In this document: one piece after another, positions 26,537-36,354 of the stretch
Layout: each line of letters starts with the position of its first letter
Position numbering within the stretch: the first letter of the stretch is position 1
Origin: an uncultured Cocleimonas sp.
Lineage (GTDB): Bacteria > Pseudomonadota > Gammaproteobacteria > Thiotrichales > Thiotrichaceae
Direction: 5' to 3'
NCBI RefSeq assembly: GCF_947495625.1
Contig: NZ_CANLZW010000013.1
Location: 1-64,000, forward strand
Length of the DNA: 64,000 nucleotides
The notes under the pieces: model-generated
Told to the model about the DNA's origin: nothing
Seen by the model: the letters and a program-made list of their open reading frames with translations, nothing else
Database searches by the model: none
Program-made: the position numbers and the translations under genes

Positions 26537-28789
26537 ATGGAAATTACAGCCCCTAAATTATTCTCGTACAGGAAGTTCTGGCCTCACAAGTTCGGAGCGG
26601 CCCCTGTATTGCCGATGTCACGTGATGAGATGGATGATCTCGGATGGGATTCCTGCGACATTATTATTGTTACAGGTGATGCTTATGTCGATCACCCTAG
26701 CTTTGGTATGGCTATTATCGGCCGATTGCTCGAATCTCAAGGCTTTCGTGTTGGGATAATTTCTCAACCAGATTGGCGTTCAGCTGATGATTTCTGCAAA
26801 TTAGGAAAGCCGAATCTTTTCTACGGTATTGCCGCAGGAAATATGGATTCGATGGTGAATCATTACACTGCGGATCGAAAGCCACGTTCTGATGATGCTT
26901 ATACTGCTGGCGCAAAAGCGGGTAAACGCCCAAATCGTGCAACCGTTGTTTATGCACAGCGTGCACGAGAAGCTTACAAAGGTGTGCCGGTAATTATTGG
27001 TGGTATCGAAGCGAGCTTACGTCGAATCGCACAGTACGATTACTGGACAGAAAAAGTAAGACGTTCAATCTTGCCAGATTCAAAAGCGGATATGTTGCTT
27101 TTCGGCAATGCGGAAAGAGCAATCGTTGAGGTCGCACATCGTTTAGCGGCAGGCGAAAAGATTGGTGAAATTACCGATATCCGTGGCACAGGTTTTATGC
27201 GTCAGGGAGTACCCGAAGGCTGGACGGTGATCGATTCTACAGACCTCGATGAAGTCGGTTCTATCGAACACCCTGATTCAAATCCATACGTTGATACGAC
27301 ACAAACAGCAGATTGCGATAAGAATAGCCAGCAAGCGATAGATGATGAAACAGAGGCCAAGCTGAATAGTGCGGCTGCTCAAGTGATTCATTTTCATGAG
27401 CGACCTAAAAAACTAGATCGAACTACTACCGTGATACGTTTACCGTCTCACAATCAAGTGGTAGATAGTAAAATATTATATGCGCATGCTTCTCGTGTAT
27501 TTCACTTGGAAACTAATCCGGGTAATGCGCGTTCATTAGTGCAAATGCATGGCAAGCGTGATGTCTGGTTAAATCCACCTCCACAGCCTTTGAGTGCTGA
27601 AGAATTCGACGGTTTGTTTGAATTTCCGTATACGCGTAGACCGCATCCGAGCTATGGGGATTTAAAAATTCCGGCTTACGATATGATTCGTTTTTCAGTG
27701 AATATCATGCGTGGCTGTTTTGGTGGTTGTACTTTCTGTTCAATTACAGAGCATGAAGGGCGTATTATCCAAAGTCGTTCGGAAGATTCGGTGATTAAGG
27801 AAATCGAAGCAATTCGAGATAACGTACCTGGATTTACGGGGAATATCTCCGACCTTGGTGGTCCAACTGCAAACATGTATCGACTTTCATGTAAGAGCAA
27901 CAAGATTGAAGAGTCTTGTCGCCGCTTATCTTGTGTTTACCCAGGAATTTGCGAAAACCTGAATACAGACCACAAGCCGCTGACAAAGTTATATCGTCGT
28001 GCGCGTAAAATTGAAGGTGTAAAACGTATCTTTATCGCGTCGGGTTTGCGTTATGATCTAGCTGTGACTGACCCGGAATACGTCAAAGAACTGGTTACTC
28101 ATCATGTAGGCGGACGTTTAAAGATAGCGCCAGAACATACTGAAAAAAGCACTCTTTCTAAAATGATGAAGCCAGGGATTGGTAGCTATTACAAATTTAA
28201 AGAGTTGTTTGAAAAGTATTCGAAAGAAGCGGGTAAAGAACAATACTTAATTCCATACTTTATCTCATCGCATCCCGGTACGACGGATGAAGATATGCTT
28301 AACCTAGCGCTATGGCTTAAAGAGAATAACTTCAAGCCTGATCAGGTGCAGGGCTTTATTCCTACGCCAATGGCACTTGCTTCGGCTATGTACCACAGTG
28401 AAATCAATCCATTGAAAAAAGTGGGTGAAGCTTCCGAGCATATTGATTCGGCACGCGATGCTAAATCACGTCGTTTGCACAAAGCATTTTTACGCTATCA
28501 TGATCCAGATAATTGGCAAATGATACGTGCAGCATTGAAACGTATGGGTCGTACTGAATTAATCGGAAATACCAAAGAACATCTGATTCCAGAATTTAAT
28601 GCCCGATTAGAAAAGCGTGGAAACCAAGCTAATAACGCCAATAAAAACAAAGGCAATGATTTTCATCATCGTATCAAAACAAAATCTAATGAGCAGAGTA
28701 AGGGTAAACCGCGAGCTAAAGCTAAAACAGGTTTTGCAAAGGCCAAGCCTGTTAAAAACGCTAGAAAAAAACGCAGTGTAAAACGTTGA
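26537..28789 (+). CDS. ygiQ: YgiQ-family radical SAM protein
   Basis: A 750-residue protein matching the conserved but uncharacterised YgiQ family. The radical-SAM iron-sulfur motif C-x3-C-x2-C is Cys394, Cys398, Cys401 within [19 protein letters not shown]. Other family landmarks are [19 protein letters not shown] near the N-terminus and [15 protein letters not shown] late in the barrel. The last about 60 residues are a basic Lys/Asn/Ala-rich tail, probably disordered. The biochemical reaction is not established for the family. It is divergent from the solute-binding protein. Confidence 0.95.
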   Translation: MEITAPKLFSYRKFWPHKFGAAPVLPMSRDEMDDLGWDSCDIIIVTGDAYVDHPSFGMAIIGRLLESQGFRVGIISQPDWRSADDFCKLGKPNLFYGIAAGNMDSMVNHYTADRKPRSDDAYTAGAKAGKRPNRATVVYAQRAREAYKGVPVIIGGIEASLRRIAQYDYWTEKVRRSILPDSKADMLLFGNAERAIVEVAHRLAAGEKIGEITDIRGTGFMRQGVPEGWTVIDSTDLDEVGSIEHPDSNPYVDTTQTADCDKNSQQAIDDETEAKLNSAAAQVIHFHERPKKLDRTTTVIRLPSHNQVVDSKILYAHASRVFHLETNPGNARSLVQMHGKRDVWLNPPPQPLSAEEFDGLFEFPYTRRPHPSYGDLKIPAYDMIRFSVNIMRGCFGGCTFCSITEHEGRIIQSRSEDSVIKEIEAIRDNVPGFTGNISDLGGPTANMYRLSCKSNKIEESCRRLSCVYPGICENLNTDHKPLTKLYRRARKIEGVKRIFIASGLRYDLAVTDPEYVKELVTHHVGGRLKIAPEHTEKSTLSKMMKPGIGSYYKFKELFEKYSKEAGKEQYLIPYFISSHPGTTDEDMLNLALWLKENNFKPDQVQGFIPTPMALASAMYHSEINPLKKVGEASEHIDSARDAKSRRLHKAFLRYHDPDNWQMIRAALKRMGRTELIGNTKEHLIPEFNARLEKRGNQANNANKNKGNDFHHRIKTKSNEQSKGKPRAKAKTGFAKAKPVKNARKKRSVKR

Positions 28790-28800
28790 TTCAATATCTC

Positions 28801-28952
28801 AAAAAAGCGCCTAGCTCTGCATAAGTTCCTTTAGTCATTTCTATCAGCAAAATGAGCCGAAGCGAAAGCGAGACAAAAGCATTGTTGTTTAATGCTTAAT
28901 CGCAGGGAAGGCGTAGTCGTATAAAAATCACTCTAAAGTAGGGGGGTGACTT
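28801..28952 (+). repeat. G6 element, copy 8, long form with 60-70 bp insertion
   Basis: The left part (28801-28855) repeats copy 4 closely: GCGCCTAGCTCTGCATAAG and hairpin TCATTT / AAATGA (28835-28840 / 28850-28855). About 65 unrelated bases follow, including AAGCATT / AATGCTT arms, then AAAAATCACTC and TAAAGTAGGGGGGTGACTT. It fills the gap between two convergent genes. Confidence 0.85.
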
Positions 28953-29831
28953 TTATTTTAATTCAGTCTGCGGTTGAGTTTGAGAATCTAACTGAGTTTG
29001 ACTCTGACTCTGTGACTGATGATCTTGTGACTGAGTCTGCATCTGTGATTGCATCTGAGACTGTAACTTTGCTTTAGACATAGTTACCGCTTGTCCATCA
29101 TCTGGAAAATCAGGCAACTCGGGAAGTTTTAAAAATGCCTCCAGTAACTTTTCAGCCCAGCTTGAGCTCAATAGTTGCAGATAAGGGTCAGTTGCCTCAA
29201 AAATTTTGTATTTACCCGGTTGCAAAGAGTTAATGTGATAGCTTTCAATTTCAATGGGTGGTCCAACTGTAGAGTTGCTTCGCATCGTTGAATCCATTGA
29301 TACCATAGCTGCACGTACGGCATCACGCTCAGAGGTTTTATCCGTGATGACTCTGTCTAATAACGGCTTACCGTATTTGATTTCACCTATTTGCAGAAAC
29401 GGTGTGGTTTCCGGGCAGGTAATATGATTACCTTGAGGGTAGATCATATAAATATTTGCAGGCTCTGAGCCAATCTGGCCACCAAGGATAAATGTTGACT
29501 CGGCATTGAATCCCGCTCTCATGCCCAGATTAGCATTTTTATTCTGCGCTTCTAGACTTATTCTGCCAATATAGTCAGCGGCTGAGGAGATATATTTAAA
29601 ATTTAGAAGGTTGTCTGCCGCAGACTCTTTCATATCTCGTTCAATCGTTTCAACCACAGCCTGAGTGGTTGCTAAATTTCCTGCACTAACGAGTATAAAT
29701 TGACGTTCACCCGGAACCCCCCATTTAAACATTTTGCTATAAGTGGAGACGTGATCAGGACCAGCGTTGGTTCTGGAGTCAGAAGCGAAAACCAAACGAT
29801 TGTTGGTTTTAATGGCAATACAATAAGTCAT
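28953..29831 (-). CDS. anbu: Anbu: proteasome-like N-terminal nucleophile protease
   Basis: A 292-residue bacterial proteasome homologue (Anbu, related to HslV and the 20S beta subunit). After loss of Met1, Thr2 would be the catalytic N-terminal nucleophile; Asp18 and Lys33 complete the active site (mature Thr1, Asp17, Lys32). The start MTYCIAIKTNNRLVFASDSR is typical. Anbu is known to assemble into open helical or lock-washer rings. It usually accompanies the ATP-grasp, alpha-E and transglutaminase genes, which here lie divergently across 405 bp. The C-terminal 38 residues are an unusual Gln/Ser/Thr-rich tail of SQ repeats. Confidence 0.93.
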   Translation of the reverse strand: MTYCIAIKTNNRLVFASDSRTNAGPDHVSTYSKMFKWGVPGERQFILVSAGNLATTQAVVETIERDMKESAADNLLNFKYISSAADYIGRISLEAQNKNANLGMRAGFNAESTFILGGQIGSEPANIYMIYPQGNHITCPETTPFLQIGEIKYGKPLLDRVITDKTSERDAVRAAMVSMDSTMRSNSTVGPPIEIESYHINSLQPGKYKIFEATDPYLQLLSSSWAEKLLEAFLKLPELPDFPDDGQAVTMSKAKLQSQMQSQMQTQSQDHQSQSQSQTQLDSQTQPQTELK

Positions 29832-30236
29832 ACTAAATGTGTTTTAACCTTGTTAGAACGAAAAATAATTTGAACGTTCAGAGAAATACTAGAATTGTTA
29901 TTCTTGGAATATGTGTAATTGTAGTGTCAAAAAAAGTTCAACGAATGAAATTACACGACCGCACAGTATACGCCTGTTACATAACTTTGACACTGCTATT
30001 TAGACTATTTCTTTTGATAAGTTCCTTTAATTAAACTCATGTTAAATTAAAATAAACTATGGCATATCTTTTGCACTATATATAAAGAAACAAGGTATAA
30101 CTATAAAAGTATAAATATATAAGAGGCTAATGAAAAACGCTTTGATTATTATCAATCTCAATCAGTCAAGAATAACTCTCTATTACTAACTACGTTAATA
30201 ATTAGAGCAATAATAAAATCAATTAAAAGGTATTTT
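29832..30236. other. Divergent promoter region between Anbu and the ATP-grasp operon
   Basis: 405 bp, very AT-rich. It must hold both promoters. The clearest structure is a 9-bp inverted repeat, AGTGTCAAA (29922-29930) and TTTGACACT (29986-29994), 55 bp apart, which could be paired half-sites for one regulator. AAAAGG lies about 7 bp before the ATG at 30237. No gene or RNA structure was recognised otherwise; a 65-codon frame at 29837 is not convincing. Confidence 0.45.
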
Positions 30237-31682
30237 ATGGAATGGAATGATTACAATTCCGGGGTGTTCTTTGATGAGGTCATGGAAACGAACTCTCAAC
30301 CCCGCGCTGTCGCAAAAGAACTGTATAAATATTTAAAATCTCTTGATAACAAAGAAGTGATGGCTCGAAAGCAAGCTTCAGAGCGTTGTATCAAGGAGAT
30401 GGGAGTATCTTTTACCATCTATTCAGAAGGGAGCAATATCGACCGGGATTGGCCATTTGATATTATCCCTAGGCCTATACCTGCATCCGAATGGCGTATG
30501 GTCGAGAAAGGATTGAAACAACGTATACAAGCACTCAATATGTTTATAAATGACGTTTACAATGACCAAAAAATACTAAAAGACAAATTAGTACCTAGGC
30601 ATCTTATTGAAGGTTCAACAAATTATCTTCCTGCATGCCAAGGAATAACGCCCCCTCATGGTGCATGGGCAAATATTTCAGGCACCGATTTGGTGCGTGA
30701 TGGTGGTGGTATCTTGAGAGTCCTTGAGGATAATCTACGTGTACCTTCAGGTGTTTCTTACATGATAGAAAACAGGGAAGTTACTAAGCGAATATTCCCC
30801 GAGGTTTTTGATACACAAAGTATATCTCCGATTTCTGATTATCCTATTCGATTGCATGAAATGCTGGCATCACTTTCACCGCGTGATAAAGATTGCCCAG
30901 TGATTGTGGTGTTGACCCCGGGTATATTTAATTCTGCCTATTATGAGCATTCATTTCTGGCTCAAGGAATGGGTGCAGAATTAGTTGAAGGTGCAGATTT
31001 GTTCGTTGATAAAGATGATTGCGTCTATATGCGTACGATCAACGGTCCTGAGCGTGTTGATGTTATTTATCGTCGAGTTGATGATGTGTTTATCGATCCT
31101 GAAGTATTTAATAAAGGTTCAATGCTGGGTGTGCCCGGAATTATGCGAGCCTGGAAAAAAGGCAATGTCGCTATAGCAAATGCACCCGGTAGTGGTGTTG
31201 CAGATGATAAAGCGGTTTACGCTTATGTTCCAAAAATGATTAAGTATTACCTCGATGAAGATGCCATTCTCCCTAATGTAGACACTTATCTCTGTTATGA
31301 AGAAGATGATTTTGCCTATGTACATGAACATCTGGATGAACTGGTCATTAAACCGGTTAATGAATCAGGTGGATATGGCATCCTCTTAGGCCCAAAAGCT
31401 TCTAAAGAAGAAGTTGAAGAATTCCGTGATCTTATTACTAAAAACCCTAGAAACTACGTGGCACAACCGATGTTAGATTTATCAACTGCACCTGTTATTA
31501 CCGATCAGGGCATTTCGCCGAGACATCTGGATTTACGTCCATTTGTATTACAAGGTGAAAATTGTTGGGTAACGAAAGGTGGTCTAACACGCGTTGCAAT
31601 GGTAGAGGGATCGCTTGTTGTGAATTCGTCACAAGGTGGTGGTAGTAAAGATACCTGGATTGTCGAACAGGAGGATGAATAA
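30237..31682 (+). CDS. Circularly permuted ATP-grasp protein (COG2308 type), predicted amide ligase
   Basis: A 481-residue protein of the circularly permuted ATP-grasp family 2. Visible are WRMVEKGLKQRIQALNMFIND, SYMIENREVTKRIFPE, the ATP-binding LVIKPVNESGGYGILLGP and metal-binding HLDLRPFVLQ, ending with AMVEGSLVVNSSQGGGSKDTWI. Comparative genomics has proposed that such enzymes join amino acids or peptides through ATP-activated carboxylates. It is the first gene of a three-gene operon; the next gene starts 2 bp after its stop codon. The product is not known experimentally. Confidence 0.92.
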   Translation: MEWNDYNSGVFFDEVMETNSQPRAVAKELYKYLKSLDNKEVMARKQASERCIKEMGVSFTIYSEGSNIDRDWPFDIIPRPIPASEWRMVEKGLKQRIQALNMFINDVYNDQKILKDKLVPRHLIEGSTNYLPACQGITPPHGAWANISGTDLVRDGGGILRVLEDNLRVPSGVSYMIENREVTKRIFPEVFDTQSISPISDYPIRLHEMLASLSPRDKDCPVIVVLTPGIFNSAYYEHSFLAQGMGAELVEGADLFVDKDDCVYMRTINGPERVDVIYRRVDDVFIDPEVFNKGSMLGVPGIMRAWKKGNVAIANAPGSGVADDKAVYAYVPKMIKYYLDEDAILPNVDTYLCYEEDDFAYVHEHLDELVIKPVNESGGYGILLGPKASKEEVEEFRDLITKNPRNYVAQPMLDLSTAPVITDQGISPRHLDLRPFVLQGENCWVTKGGLTRVAMVEGSLVVNSSQGGGSKDTWIVEQEDE

Positions 31683-31684
31683 AT

Positions 31685-32719
31685 ATGTTATCTAGAAGTG
31701 CAGAACGTGTTTACTGGTTAGGTCGTTATATCGAAAGAACGGAAGATACCGCAAGAATGCTCAAAGCTTTCTCGCAAGTAATGATGGATATTCCTAAAAC
31801 GCATAAACTCAGTTGGAATACCTTATTACAAATCCTTTCGGCGGAATATGAGTTCAATAAACTTTATGATGAAGCGACTGAAAAGAATGTGATTACATTT
31901 CTGTTGGCAGATGTCGAAAATCCCAATTCCATTCGTTCATCTATTAAGGCAGCGCGCGAGAATGCGCGAACATCCAAAGAAGCCATTCCAATATCTGCCT
32001 GGGAAATGCTTAATGATTTAAATCTGTTTGTTAAAGAATCAGCAAATGATTCAACGAATAGGAGGAATCGATATAAGTTTTTATCGGAAATCATTTCAAA
32101 ATGCTTACAATTCAATGGCATGATACAAAACTCTTTGAGTCGAAATCAGGCCTACGACTTTTTGCAGGTTGGAATTATGCTCGAACGAGCTGATATGACC
32201 TCTAGAATGTTGGATGTTGCTGCGGGTATTTTATTACGTCGCAATGCTTCAGAAGTCGGTACATTTGACATGCTGATCTGGCATGAAATCCTCAAAGCGC
32301 AAAATGGCATACAGATGTACCGCAGTCTGAATGGTCCCAAGATTGATCCAACAAAAGTACTTCACTTTCTCTTATGTAGAGATGATTTTCCGCGTTCAAT
32401 CAAGTTTTGTCTGACAGAAATTGAAGTATATGCCTCTCAATTACCAGACAATGATGAGGTTTTTGAAGGATGGGATTTACTGTTAGAACAGGTGAATAGT
32501 TTCGATGAAACAAAGGATGTCTCCCCAGAATTTTTGCATCGTTATTTCGACGATATTCAAAAAGGAATTATACAAATTCATAACGGGATATGTCATACAT
32601 GGTTCCCTAAAATAGCTGAAATAGTTATAGAACCAGAAGAAGAAAAAACAGATGAAGAGAATGATGGGTCGCCGATGCAAGTCGATGAAGATCTTTCTCA
32701 AAAACAAACACAAGCCTGA
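31685..32719 (+). CDS. Alpha-E domain protein (COG2307)
   Basis: A 344-residue all-helical protein beginning MLSRSAERVYWLGRYIERTE, the hallmark of the alpha-E family, with ISAWEMLNDLNLFV and MLERADMTSRMLDVAAGIL. Alpha-E proteins nearly always accompany the permuted ATP-grasp and are thought to be helper subunits or to bind its product. The acidic C-terminal tail (about 315-344) is likely disordered. It starts 2 bp after the ATP-grasp gene and ends 18 bp before the transglutaminase gene, so it lies in a tight operon. Confidence 0.9.
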   Translation: MLSRSAERVYWLGRYIERTEDTARMLKAFSQVMMDIPKTHKLSWNTLLQILSAEYEFNKLYDEATEKNVITFLLADVENPNSIRSSIKAARENARTSKEAIPISAWEMLNDLNLFVKESANDSTNRRNRYKFLSEIISKCLQFNGMIQNSLSRNQAYDFLQVGIMLERADMTSRMLDVAAGILLRRNASEVGTFDMLIWHEILKAQNGIQMYRSLNGPKIDPTKVLHFLLCRDDFPRSIKFCLTEIEVYASQLPDNDEVFEGWDLLLEQVNSFDETKDVSPEFLHRYFDDIQKGIIQIHNGICHTWFPKIAEIVIEPEEEKTDEENDGSPMQVDEDLSQKQTQA

Positions 32720-32737
32720 ATCAGGAAAATATAAAAT

Positions 32738-35700
32738 ATGACAATAGATGTAGCTTTAACCCATAAAACGTCGTACACGTATGATCGCGCGGTCAATCTT
32801 TCCCCGCATGTAATACGTTTAAGGCCAGCTCCACATTCACGTACCCCGATCAAATCTTATTCTTTGCGAATTGAGCCAGAAGATCATTATATCAACTGGA
32901 TGCAGGACCCTTTTGGAAATTATGAGGCGCGACTGGTTTTTCCCAATAAGACCACCAAGTTTTCTTTCGAAGTAGACTTGGTCGCGGAATTGACAGTCAT
33001 CAACCCATTCGACTTTTTTGTTGAAGAGTATGCTGAAAATTACCCCTTTGAATATAAGTCTGAATTAAAAAATGAGCTGTCACCCTATTTACAAGTTTCT
33101 CAAAATGGTGAAAAACTTAAAGAATGGCTGAAAGATGTAGATACATCAGAGGTACGCGTACAGGATTTCCTCGTACAGTTGAATCAGCGCTTAGAAAAAG
33201 AGATTGGCTATAACATACGCATGGAGCCAGGTGTTCAGACCTGCGAAGAAACGCTCGAAACAGCAACCGGTTCTTGTCGTGATAGTGCATGGTTACTCGT
33301 ACAAATTTTGCGCCACCTTGGACTAGCAAGCCGTTTTGTATCGGGTTACTTAGTACAATTAACCTCAGACGAGAAATCTTTAGATGGACCGTCAGGCCCA
33401 GAAGAAGACTTCACCGATTTGCATGCATGGTGTGAAGTATTTATCCCAGGTGCTGGCTGGATTGGTCTTGACCCAACATCAGGTTTATTCGCCAGTGAAG
33501 GCCACATTCCACTGGCATGTACTGCTGATCCTGGAAGTGCTGCACCGGTAACAGGTGGCATGGATGAATGTGAAGTTGTCGACTTTAATTTTAGTAATGT
33601 TGTAACACGTGTAAGAGAAGATCCACGAGTAACCAAGCCCTATACAGAAAAACAATGGCAAGCGATCAACGCTCTGGGTCAGAAGGTTGATGAAGTACTC
33701 ATCGCTGAAGATGTACGTCTTACCATGGGAGGAGAACCAACATTTGTTTCTATCGATGATATGGAAGCACCACAATGGAACACCGAAGCACTTGGAGAGC
33801 ATAAACGCATTCTGGCAGGTCAATTACTATTAAACCTCAAGGATCGTTTTTCTACAGGCAGTTTGCTACATTATGGTCAAGGTAAATGGTATCCAGGGGA
33901 AGAGATTCCACGCTGGGCGCTAGGTACTTACTGGCGTAATGATGGCAAGGCGATCTGGAAAAACCCTGATCTAATTGCCAAAGATTATGAGGATTACAAG
34001 CAGACGCCGGAAAATGCTAAAGAGTTTTCGCGAATTTTAACCAAACATCTCGGGCTGTCTGATAAATACATTATTCCGGCGTTTGAGGATCAATTATATT
34101 TCCTCTGGAAAGAGGGTACGATCCCGATAAATCTCGACTCACAAAAAGCGAGTTTGAAAGACTCCTTAGAACGTCAGGCAATTGCAAAAGTGCTGATGCA
34201 AGGTTTGGACAGTGAAGTGGGATATGTGCTTCCGATTAGCTGGGATTACAATGAACTTAAGTGGCACAGTGCACCTTGGCAGTTTAGAAATGATCGACTG
34301 CAATTAATACCGGGAGACTCACCCATGGGTCTTAGATTGCCGCTTGATTCATTACCATGGCAAGCCGAAGATGAACGCGAAATCCAGACAGATCGCGACA
34401 CTATGGAAGAGCTAGGCGAGCTAGATGATTATTATGGTGAAGTTGTCGATCGTTATGAAAATTCGGATGATGATGAAAATGAATCTAATAAAGGCATTCT
34501 TGAAAGCTACTTTGGCTGGTTGAAGCGTAAATCGAAAAAGAGACAGCAACCAACTGCCGACATGAAGCTGGAAAAAGACTCAGGTAAAGAAACCAGCAGT
34601 AAGAAAAAAGGTAAAAAAGAAAAGAAGAATACCGAAAAGTTTATTGTTGATGTTCCGCATACCGCGCTTTCTATCGAAGCAAGAGATGGCTATTTGCATG
34701 TGTTTATGCCGCCATTAAGTTACCTGGAACATTATCTCGAATTGATTAGTGCCATAGAGCTGACAGCGGAAAAGTTGAAAACACCGGTGCGTATTGAAGG
34801 CTACCCGCCACCACGTGATCATCGTGTTACTTCATTCCAGATTACGCCTGATCCGGGCGTTATCGAAGTTAATATACACCCATCGAACAACTGGGCAGAT
34901 CTGGTTAAACACACTGAAATTCTCTATGAAGAAGCGCGTATTTGTCGCTTGGGAACAGAGAAATTCATGCAGGATGGCAGACACACCGGAACCGGTGGTG
35001 GTAACCACGTAACACTGGGTGCTGCGCAACCTACGGATAGTCCGTTTTTAAGACGTCCTGAGTTATTGCAGAGTTTTGTCACTTATTGGCAGCATCATCC
35101 CGCTTTGTCTTACTTATTCTCGGGTTTATTTATTGGTCCGACAAGTCAGGCGCCGCGTGTCGATGAAGGTCGTGATGAAAAACTCTATGAGTTAGATATC
35201 GCATTCTCTCAAATGCCTAACGGTGAAACTGATCAGCCATGGTTAGTGGATCGTTTATTGCGTCATTTATTGACCGATATTACGGGTAATACGCATCGCT
35301 CAGAGTTTTGTATCGATAAGCTATTTTCACCAGATTCGGCGACAGGTCGTCAGGGTATTCTTGAGTTCCGTGGTTTTGAAATGCCACCACATCCTCATAT
35401 GAGTTTGATGCAAGCCTTGTTGATTAGAACGTTACTTGCGTGGTTCTGGAAGAATCCTTACAAGAAAACCTTAGTACGTTGGGGAACAGAGCTACATGAC
35501 CGCTTTATGCTTGGGCACTACGTTGCTGCAGACATGAAGGAAATTATCCGAGATCTTAATGATGCCGGTTATGAGTTTAAGTTTGAATGGCTTGCGCCAT
35601 TTATTGAATTTAGATTCCCTCGTTATGGAACCTTGCAGTTAGATGATAAGCAAGTCGTGTTACATGGAGCGATTGAGCCGTGGCATGTGTTGGGTGAAGA

Positions 35701-36232
35701 ATCCGGTAGTCAAGGAACAGCTCGTTATGTTGACTCTTCAGTAGAGCGTGTTCAAATAACCGTCAGTGGCTTTACCGACTCGCGATACATCATTGTATGT
35801 AATGGCCATCGTGTACCATTAAAAAGTACCGGCACTCATGGTGAAGCTGTCGCGGGCATACGCTATAGAGCCTGGAATCCACCATCGGCATTACATCCAA
35901 CGATTGGCATTCATGCGCCATTGGTTATCGATGTCGTGGACACCTGGAATGATCGCTCAATAGGTGGTTGTACTTACCATGTGGCACATCCTGGCGGATT
36001 AAACCCTGAGAACTCACCGATTAATGCGGTAGAAGCTGAATCACGTAGAGTCAGTCGTTTCTGGGACTTTGGTCATACACCTGCGAGCGCTCCGGTAGTT
36101 GCTCCACCATTACTGGGTGGTAAGCAGAGCTTTGTCACACATCAGAAGAGTAGTTCTGATTTCAGTGAGTTGTCTGAAGAAATGACAGCTGAATATCCGT
36201 ATACTTTAGATTTAAGATGCTATAAATCGTAG
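32738..36232 (+). CDS. Transglutaminase-like protease fused to DUF2126
   Basis: An 1164-residue fusion. Residues of about 1-290 are a bacterial transglutaminase-like domain: N-terminal YDRAVNLSPHVIRLRPAP, then the triad Cys180 (GSCRDS), His229 (LHAWCEV) and Asp245 (GLDPTSG). From about 310 on is the DUF2126 region, opening with VRLTMGGEPTFVSIDD and including GGGNHVTLGAAQPTDSP and FRGFEMPPHPHMSL. A basic, Lys-rich linker (about 600-635) divides it. In this system the thiol domain is predicted to cleave or transfer a peptide made by the ATP-grasp. Cytoplasmic, with no signal peptide. Confidence 0.93.
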   Translation: MTIDVALTHKTSYTYDRAVNLSPHVIRLRPAPHSRTPIKSYSLRIEPEDHYINWMQDPFGNYEARLVFPNKTTKFSFEVDLVAELTVINPFDFFVEEYAENYPFEYKSELKNELSPYLQVSQNGEKLKEWLKDVDTSEVRVQDFLVQLNQRLEKEIGYNIRMEPGVQTCEETLETATGSCRDSAWLLVQILRHLGLASRFVSGYLVQLTSDEKSLDGPSGPEEDFTDLHAWCEVFIPGAGWIGLDPTSGLFASEGHIPLACTADPGSAAPVTGGMDECEVVDFNFSNVVTRVREDPRVTKPYTEKQWQAINALGQKVDEVLIAEDVRLTMGGEPTFVSIDDMEAPQWNTEALGEHKRILAGQLLLNLKDRFSTGSLLHYGQGKWYPGEEIPRWALGTYWRNDGKAIWKNPDLIAKDYEDYKQTPENAKEFSRILTKHLGLSDKYIIPAFEDQLYFLWKEGTIPINLDSQKASLKDSLERQAIAKVLMQGLDSEVGYVLPISWDYNELKWHSAPWQFRNDRLQLIPGDSPMGLRLPLDSLPWQAEDEREIQTDRDTMEELGELDDYYGEVVDRYENSDDDENESNKGILESYFGWLKRKSKKRQQPTADMKLEKDSGKETSSKKKGKKEKKNTEKFIVDVPHTALSIEARDGYLHVFMPPLSYLEHYLELISAIELTAEKLKTPVRIEGYPPPRDHRVTSFQITPDPGVIEVNIHPSNNWADLVKHTEILYEEARICRLGTEKFMQDGRHTGTGGGNHVTLGAAQPTDSPFLRRPELLQSFVTYWQHHPALSYLFSGLFIGPTSQAPRVDEGRDEKLYELDIAFSQMPNGETDQPWLVDRLLRHLLTDITGNTHRSEFCIDKLFSPDSATGRQGILEFRGFEMPPHPHMSLMQALLIRTLLAWFWKNPYKKTLVRWGTELHDRFMLGHYVAADMKEIIRDLNDAGYEFKFEWLAPFIEFRFPRYGTLQLDDKQVVLHGAIEPWHVLGEESGSQGTARYVDSSVERVQITVSGFTDSRYIIVCNGHRVPLKSTGTHGEAVAGIRYRAWNPPSALHPTIGIHAPLVIDVVDTWNDRSIGGCTYHVAHPGGLNPENSPINAVEAESRRVSRFWDFGHTPASAPVVAPPLLGGKQSFVTHQKSSSDFSELSEEMTAEYPYTLDLRCYKS

Positions 36233-36250
36233 TGATTTTGTGATTACAGG

Positions 36251-36295
36251 ACTAAGCTTATAATGATTGATTGTTATAAGTTTAGTTCTTGTTTT
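36251..36295 (+). terminator. Terminator of the ATP-grasp operon
   Basis: Arms ACTAAGCTTATAA (36251-36263) and TTATAAGTTTAGT (36274-36286) pair over 13 bp with one G-U, followed by TCTTGTTTT. It lies 18 bp after the transglutaminase stop codon. The stem is AT-rich, so strength is uncertain. Confidence 0.6.
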
Positions 36296-36305
36296 CAAGT
36301 TATAT

Positions 36306-36335
36306 AAAAAAGTGCCCATAAGTAGGGGGGTGACT
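36306..36335 (+). repeat. G6 element, copy 9
   Basis: AAAAAAGTGCCCATAAG followed by TAGGGGGGTGACTT. It lies between the ends of two convergent genes, directly after the terminator. Confidence 0.85.
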
Positions 36336-36354
36336 TAGCAATTAAAACAATCAG

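Noticed and set aside
29837-30034. 65-codon frame between Anbu and ATP-grasp
   Set aside because: Lies in the divergent promoter region and starts next to the Anbu start codon; no domain or ribosome site.
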